From Deltaproteobacteria bacterium (lineage in GTDB: Bacteria > Myxococcota > B64-G9), in NCBI GenBank assembly GCA_016935365.1, contig JAFGRB010000445.1, positions 1-34,107 of the forward strand: 34,107 nt of DNA, written 5' to 3'. The position numbers and the translations under genes are program-made. Under the pieces are notes generated by a model that saw only the letters and a list, made by a program, of their open reading frames with translations, searched no databases and had not been told where the DNA came from. Position 1 is the stretch's first letter, and each line of letters starts with the position of its first letter. Below are positions 32,171 to 34,107 of the stretch, one piece after another.

Positions 32171-33433
32171 TCAGAACTCGACCGTGACCCGGCCCATACC
32201 GGATGGAATCCCCCCGCCCTCCCCGCTCAGACCGAGCACCGTCCCGGTCACCGTGGTCGCCACGACCACGGCACCGATGGCAGTCCAGAACCACCACTGA
32301 TGGTAGATCGGCTCCGCGCTCTCCCGGTCGGACTCCGGCTCGCCCTCGTCCTCGGGCACGAGCCCGTCTCGCCGCTCCTGCTCGGGAATCTTGGCGATGT
32401 GGATCATGCTGGCGAGATCCTGCTCCGGCTCAGCGGGTTTGCCCTGCTCGCTCCCGGGACCCGCGTCAGCGGCGACTTCCCCGCTACCCGGCTCGTCCTT
32501 GTCGCCGCCGAGCTCGCCGCCATCGCCGGGCTCGTCCTTGCCGCCGCCGAGCTTGCCGCCCTCGCCGGGCTCGTCCTTGCCGCCGCCGAGCTTGCCGCCT
32601 TCGCCGGGCTCGTCCTCGCCGCCGCCGAGCTTGCCGCCTTCGCCGGGCTCGTCCTTGCCGCCGCCGAGCTTGCCGCCTTCGCCGGGCTCGCCCTTGCCAG
32701 GCCGGAGCCCGTCCTTGGGCACCAGGGCCACGGTGGGGATGTCCATGTCCTTGAGCACGAGGCTGAATCGAATCCGGACCGTCTTCTGCTTGCCCTTGAC
32801 GAAGAAGCTCTTCTCGGCCGGCACGAAATCGGGGTGCGAGGCGGTGATCAAGTGAGAGCCGTTGCGGATCTCCAGGCTGCGCACCAGCGGGGTCTCGCCC
32901 ACCGCGCGGCCGTCCAGCCTCAGCTGGACGCCGTCGACATTGGCGCTCACCATGAGTTGGCGGCTCGTCGGCAGCCCCACGAGCTGGTTCCATCCGCCCG
33001 TGAGCACGTCGCCGAGCGCCGCCTGGCTGCGGGCCCGGCGCTGGAGTTGGCCGACCGCGCGGGCCGTGCGGACATCCACGAGCATCATCTTGATCTGGAA
33101 GCGGCCCGGGATCATCTGGATCTGGACGTGGAAGATCTCGTCCACGCCGGCGGCCTTGCCGGCCGCCGCCAGGCAGCGAACGCTGCTGCCCTTGCAGCCC
33201 GCCTTGCTCCGCAGCGCTTCGAGCTCGAGCGAGGGATCCTCGACCAGCGCGAAGGAGGAGTAGCGCCGGGCCGCCGCGCGCAGCTTCTCGCCCAGCCGAC
33301 CCGCCTCGTCTCGGCCCACGAAGCGGCTTTCGGGGTCGGGGACCCACATCCGAGACCCGCCCTCCTGTGCCTTGGCACCCAGGGCCCCGGAGGCCAGGGT
33401 GGCGGCCACGAGCCCGACGAGCATTCGCCTCAT
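32171..33433 (-). CDS. PEGA-domain protein with 13-residue repeats and C-terminal membrane segment
   Basis: 420 residues from the ATG at 33433, preceded by AAGGGGG and opening a signal peptide (LVGLVAATLASGALGAKA). Residues 30-150 form a domain of unknown type that includes SLELEALRSKAGCKGSSVRC. Residues about 160-226 are a PEGA domain (VSANVDGVQLRLDGRAVGET, SHLITASHPDFVPAE). Residues 250-314 are five tandem copies of GEGGKLGGGKDEP, Gly- and charge-rich and presumably flexible. A single hydrophobic helix (WFWTAIGAVVVATTVTGTVL) precedes a short tail. PEGA domains are thought to bind peptidoglycan or cell-surface partners; the flexible repeat may span the periplasm. The kelch lipoprotein is encoded 23 bp downstream. 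Confidence 0.8.
   Translation of the reverse strand: MRRMLVGLVAATLASGALGAKAQEGGSRMWVPDPESRFVGRDEAGRLGEKLRAAARRYSSFALVEDPSLELEALRSKAGCKGSSVRCLAAAGKAAGVDEIFHVQIQMIPGRFQIKMMLVDVRTARAVGQLQRRARSQAALGDVLTGGWNQLVGLPTSRQLMVSANVDGVQLRLDGRAVGETPLVRSLEIRNGSHLITASHPDFVPAEKSFFVKGKQKTVRIRFSLVLKDMDIPTVALVPKDGLRPGKGEPGEGGKLGGGKDEPGEGGKLGGGEDEPGEGGKLGGGKDEPGEGGKLGGGKDEPGDGGELGGDKDEPGSGEVAADAGPGSEQGKPAEPEQDLASMIHIAKIPEQERRDGLVPEDEGEPESDRESAEPIYHQWWFWTAIGAVVVATTVTGTVLGLSGEGGGIPSGMGRVTVEF
32491..32685. repeat. Five tandem 39-bp repeats inside the PEGA gene
   Basis: The unit begins at 32491, 32530, 32569, 32608 and 32647, followed by a partial copy at 32686. Copies differ by a few bases; the copy at 32491 is the most diverged. 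As 39 is a multiple of three, gain or loss of units keeps the frame. Confidence 0.9.
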
Positions 33434-33462
33434 GCCGACCCCCTTGTGACAGAGTCGATCAC

Positions 33463-33492
33463 AGCCTATCTCCGCGCCCTCGCCCATGTCAA
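33463..33492 (-). promoter_or_regulatory. Putative promoter of the PEGA-kelch unit
   Basis: On the minus strand TTGACA (33492-33487), 18 bp, then TAGGCT (33468-33463). The -35 is consensus, the -10 weak. It lies about 30 bp before the ATG at 33433. Confidence 0.45.
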
Positions 33493-33526
33493 CCGCGCGC
33501 GGGAAAGCCAGATCGCAACGACACGC

Positions 33527-33546
33527 CGAGCGTGCCCGAGCGTGCC
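33527..33546. promoter_or_regulatory. Direct repeat at the divergent promoter region
   Basis: CGAGCGTGCC occurs twice head to tail (33527-33536 and 33537-33546), three bases ahead of the -35 box of the plus-strand promoter. This placement suits a transcription-factor site. Confidence 0.35.
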
Positions 33547-33549
33547 CGC

Positions 33550-33579
33550 TTGACAGTGCGAAACGGCTGTCCGTATGAT
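33550..33579 (+). promoter_or_regulatory. Strong sigma-70-like promoter of the gene at the window end
   Basis: TTGACA (33550-33555) is full consensus; TATGAT (33574-33579) matches five of six; the spacer is 18 bp. The start codon with AGGAG follows about 30 bp later. Confidence 0.65.
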
Positions 33580-33611
33580 GTGGCGACGAGCCCGTGCACA
33601 GGAGTTGCGAT

Positions 33612-34107
33612 ATGCCACGCTTCGAGATCTGGATGCCGAAGTCCCCCAAGGTACCCATGGACCTCCGCCTGCGCCTGGAAGCGGAGAGCTGGATCGACGC
33701 GCTGCGGACCGGCCTGGCCAAGGCGGGTGAAGGCGGGCCGGCTGCCGAGAACGTGCTGTGCGACATCAAGGAGGACAACTCCATCCACGTCACCGATACA
33801 GCCTCCGGCCGCGTCTTCCGGATCATGGAGATCGAGATCGACGCGACCGCCGAGCAGGTCGTGACCCAGCCCCCGCCAGCCGCAGAGGAACCCGCGGACG
33901 ATTCCGCCACCCTGCCCGAGATGCCCGCCGCCCGCGACGAGGTCATCACCCAGCCATCCATGCCCGCCGTCCAAGCCCCCGCCCAGGTGCCCCCCGCCCA
34001 GGTGCCACCCAAACCGGAACCGGCCCCCGCCCGGGTGTCCGAGCCGGCCCCTGTCCAGATGCCAGCTGCCCAGGCGCCAGCTGCCCGGGTGCAGCCTGCC
34101 CAGGTGC
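33612..34107 (+). CDS. Hypothetical protein with Pro/Ala-rich region (3' end outside window)
   Basis: At least 165 codons, still open at the window end. The ATG is preceded by AGGAG eight bases ahead and by a near-consensus promoter. Residues 1-80 form a compact domain: MPRFEIWMPKSPKVPMDLRL, RLEAESWIDALRTGLAKAGE, VLCDIKEDNSIHVTDTASGR and VFRIMEIEID. I do not recognise it from a named family, though the pattern looks like a small conserved N-terminal module. From about residue 85 the chain is rich in Pro, Ala, Gln and Val, with imperfect units such as PAQVPPAQVPP and PAAQAPAARVQPAQV, and is likely extended. No signal peptide, so cytosolic at its N-terminus. The C-terminal output domain is not visible. 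Confidence 0.75.
   Translation, partial: MPRFEIWMPKSPKVPMDLRLRLEAESWIDALRTGLAKAGEGGPAAENVLCDIKEDNSIHVTDTASGRVFRIMEIEIDATAEQVVTQPPPAAEEPADDSATLPEMPAARDEVITQPSMPAVQAPAQVPPAQVPPKPEPAPARVSEPAPVQMPAAQAPAARVQPAQV

Noticed and set aside
32491..32685. Regular 39-bp repeats as a possible CRISPR array
   Set aside because: The units are contiguous without spacers and encode an in-frame 13-residue repeat.

Overview
The window is GC-rich, densely coded DNA with strong G/C preference at third codon positions. The gene content points to a Myxococcota / former deltaproteobacterial lineage. Two secreted subtilases end in a Cys-containing motif, a hydrophobic stretch and basic residues, like the MYXO-CTERM sorting tag. 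There are also Cys-rich 'DxDCxxGxxC' repeats, several lipoproteins (kelch-like, CpaB-like, Ca-loop), a PEGA protein and a DUF4159 protein. No rRNA, tRNA, CRISPR array, phage gene or transposase gene was seen.

Layout. 0.16-6.3 kb (minus): two paralogous subtilases on either side of a Tat-signal AmmeMemoRadiSam-type radical SAM enzyme. 6.4-6.64 kb: an inverted pair of REP-like repeats. 6.7-9.3 kb: a secreted beta-helix protein, divergent from a small outer-membrane barrel and a short ORF. 9.4-10.3 kb: an XRE regulator and a lone receiver-domain protein, convergent. 10.4-13.0 kb (minus): a coupled pair, a Ro60/TROVE-like vWA protein and an ARPP-2-like protein with a Fis-type HTH tail. 13.2-20.6 kb (minus): an eight-gene operon, moaA-moaC-MOSC-mobB-(S-like membrane protein)-(EcfT-like/NTPase fusion)-(triple-repeat lipoprotein)-(TonB-dependent receptor). 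20.9-27.1 kb (minus): two CpaB/RcpC-like lipoproteins, a HEAT-repeat protein, a vWA/amidotransferase-fold membrane protein and a DUF4159 protein. 27.2-34.1 kb: a thiolase, a small RHH-like protein, surface lipoproteins, a PEGA/repeat protein, and the start of a Pro/Ala-rich protein that runs off the end.

The most interesting unit is the 13.2-20.6 kb operon. Six of its seven junctions overlap or lie within 27 bp, and four of these are 4-base or longer overlaps. It joins molybdenum-cofactor synthesis genes to a membrane module resembling an ECF transporter. That module has an NTPase of the PF03266 type fused to the T-like protein and no visible ABC ATPase. It is followed by a lipoprotein made of three copies of an unrecognised domain and by an outer-membrane receptor. 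I infer a dedicated uptake route across both membranes for a molybdenum/tungsten species or a cofactor-related compound; the substrate is not shown by the sequence. The linker of the fusion is encoded by a roughly 100 bp dispersed repeat that also occurs, in the other orientation, at 2.4 kb. A 98 bp MITE-like element sits at the putative promoter of this operon.

Coordinates and starts were chosen by reading-frame continuity, ribosome-binding sites, signal peptides and stop/start overlaps. Family names rest on motif recognition and memory, not on a database search.
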